From assembly GCA_021414165.1 (NCBI GenBank), contig JAIOPA010000491.1, forward strand, positions 1 to 5,975: DNA of 5,975 nucleotides, written 5' to 3'. A program made the position numbers and the translations under genes. This document shows, one piece after another, positions 5,428-5,975 of this stretch (its first letter is position 1; every line of letters starts with the position of its first letter). A model generated the notes under the pieces. The model was not told the origin of the DNA. It saw only the letters and a list, made by a program, of their open reading frames with translations, and ran no database searches. The DNA comes from Candidatus Eiseniibacteriota bacterium (GTDB taxonomy: Bacteria > Eisenbacteria > RBG-16-71-46).

Positions 5428-5975
5428 ATGCGTCATCGCCTGTCCCTTGCCGCGGCCAGCGCCGCCCTCGTGCTGCTCGCCCCGTTCGCGGCACACGCCG
5501 CGGCGCCTGCAGCTGCCAAGCCCGCCGCGCCCAAGGCCGCAGCCCAACCCGCGGACCCCACGGCCTCCAAGCACATCGCCCGGCTCGTGCACGGCCCCAT
5601 GGATCACGCGCGCGCCGCGCTCGCGTCGGGCTACGCGGCAGCCGCCAAGGCCGACGCCAAGCTGACGCGTGCCGCGTGGGTGGCTTCGCTGGGCAAGGCG
5701 AGCGACGACAAGTCGGCGTACCTGCATGCGGCCGCGCTCTGGACCGGCTTTGGCGTCGCGGCCGATTCGGCCAAGGCCTACGCCGGCATGATGGCCGCCT
5801 CGGACAAGGGCTACGCCGCGGCCCAGCGCGACCACGCGCTGCAGATGATCGCGGGTGGCAGCGATGCCGCCAAGGCGAACGCTTACGAGCTCATGAGCAA
5901 AGCCGCCGCGAGCGATGCGGCCGCGCTCACCGAGCAGGGCATCATGCGCACCGAGGGCACCGGAGTGGAGGGCGA
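5428..5975 (+). CDS. Secreted Ala-rich protein with Sel1-like repeats, 3' end missing
   Basis: The frame is open from the ATG at 5428 to the window edge (182 codons plus 2 nt), so the C-terminus is missing. Residues 1-24 form a signal peptide ending AAHA. A low-complexity Ala/Pro/Lys linker follows (25-45). From about residue 60 the sequence is helical and Ala-rich, with spacing typical of Sel1/TPR-like repeats: LWTGFGVAADSAKAY (104-118) then MAASDKGYAAAQ, a second unit around 136-160 (MIAGGSDAAKANAYELMSKAAA), and a third opening at EQGIMRTEGTGVEG (169-182), cut by the edge. The Gly-x-Gly-Val turn is the Sel1 hallmark. Such secreted repeat proteins are usually protein-binding scaffolds; the partner is unknown. 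The gene has its own upstream gap and ribosome site, so it need not belong to the preceding two-gene unit. Repeat assignment is moderate because the composition is biased. Confidence 0.75.
   Translation, partial: MRHRLSLAAASAALVLLAPFAAHAAAPAAAKPAAPKAAAQPADPTASKHIARLVHGPMDHARAALASGYAAAAKADAKLTRAAWVASLGKASDDKSAYLHAAALWTGFGVAADSAKAYAGMMAASDKGYAAAQRDHALQMIAGGSDAAKANAYELMSKAAASDAAALTEQGIMRTEGTGVEG

Noticed and set aside
5407..5835. 142-codon minus-strand open frame opposite the Sel1-like gene
   Set aside because: It is Gly/Arg-rich with no recognisable domain. The plus-strand frame has a ribosome site and a signal peptide.

Overview
The window is very GC-rich, densely coded DNA from what looks like a Gram-negative-type bacterium. 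Three encoded proteins start with clear signal peptides, and one belongs to a family (DUF5916) whose C-terminal part is predicted to be an outer-membrane barrel. DUF5916 proteins together with very high GC are common in Gemmatimonadota, Acidobacteriota and some Proteobacteria. I cannot fix the phylum from this window alone.

Minus strand, positions 3897 to 1: a promoter at about 3869-3897 reads into a tight three-gene operon. Its genes are a BtpA/SgcQ-family TIM-barrel protein (3859-3041), a PfkB/ribokinase-family sugar kinase (3037-2099, GTG start, 3 bp after the previous stop) and pseudouridine-5'-phosphate glycosidase PsuG (2102-1185, joined to the kinase by an ATGA overlap). A kinase paired with PsuG is the known layout for pseudouridine breakdown: phosphorylation, then cleavage to uracil plus ribose 5-phosphate. 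The BtpA protein as first gene is the unexplained partner. A perfect 8-bp hairpin (1155-1177) closes the operon. A 239-bp gap follows, holding a CTAC-N4-GTAG dyad and a run of overlapping palindromes. Then comes the 5' part of a secreted DUF5916 protein with an N-terminal CBM9-like domain (945 to the window edge).

Plus strand, positions 4007 to 5975: a small four-helix membrane protein (4007-4423) overlaps by GTGA a secreted, PqqB-like metallo-beta-lactamase-fold protein (4420-5325). The metal-binding motif of the latter reads HxHxGH instead of HxHxDH. After 102 bp without a gene, a secreted, Ala-rich protein with Sel1-like helical repeats begins (5428) and runs off the window.

The two sides diverge from a 147-bp intergenic region (3860-4006). 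No tRNA, rRNA, CRISPR array, insertion sequence or other mobile element was seen. The most interesting unit is the BtpA-kinase-PsuG cassette, read from an apparently leaderless promoter.
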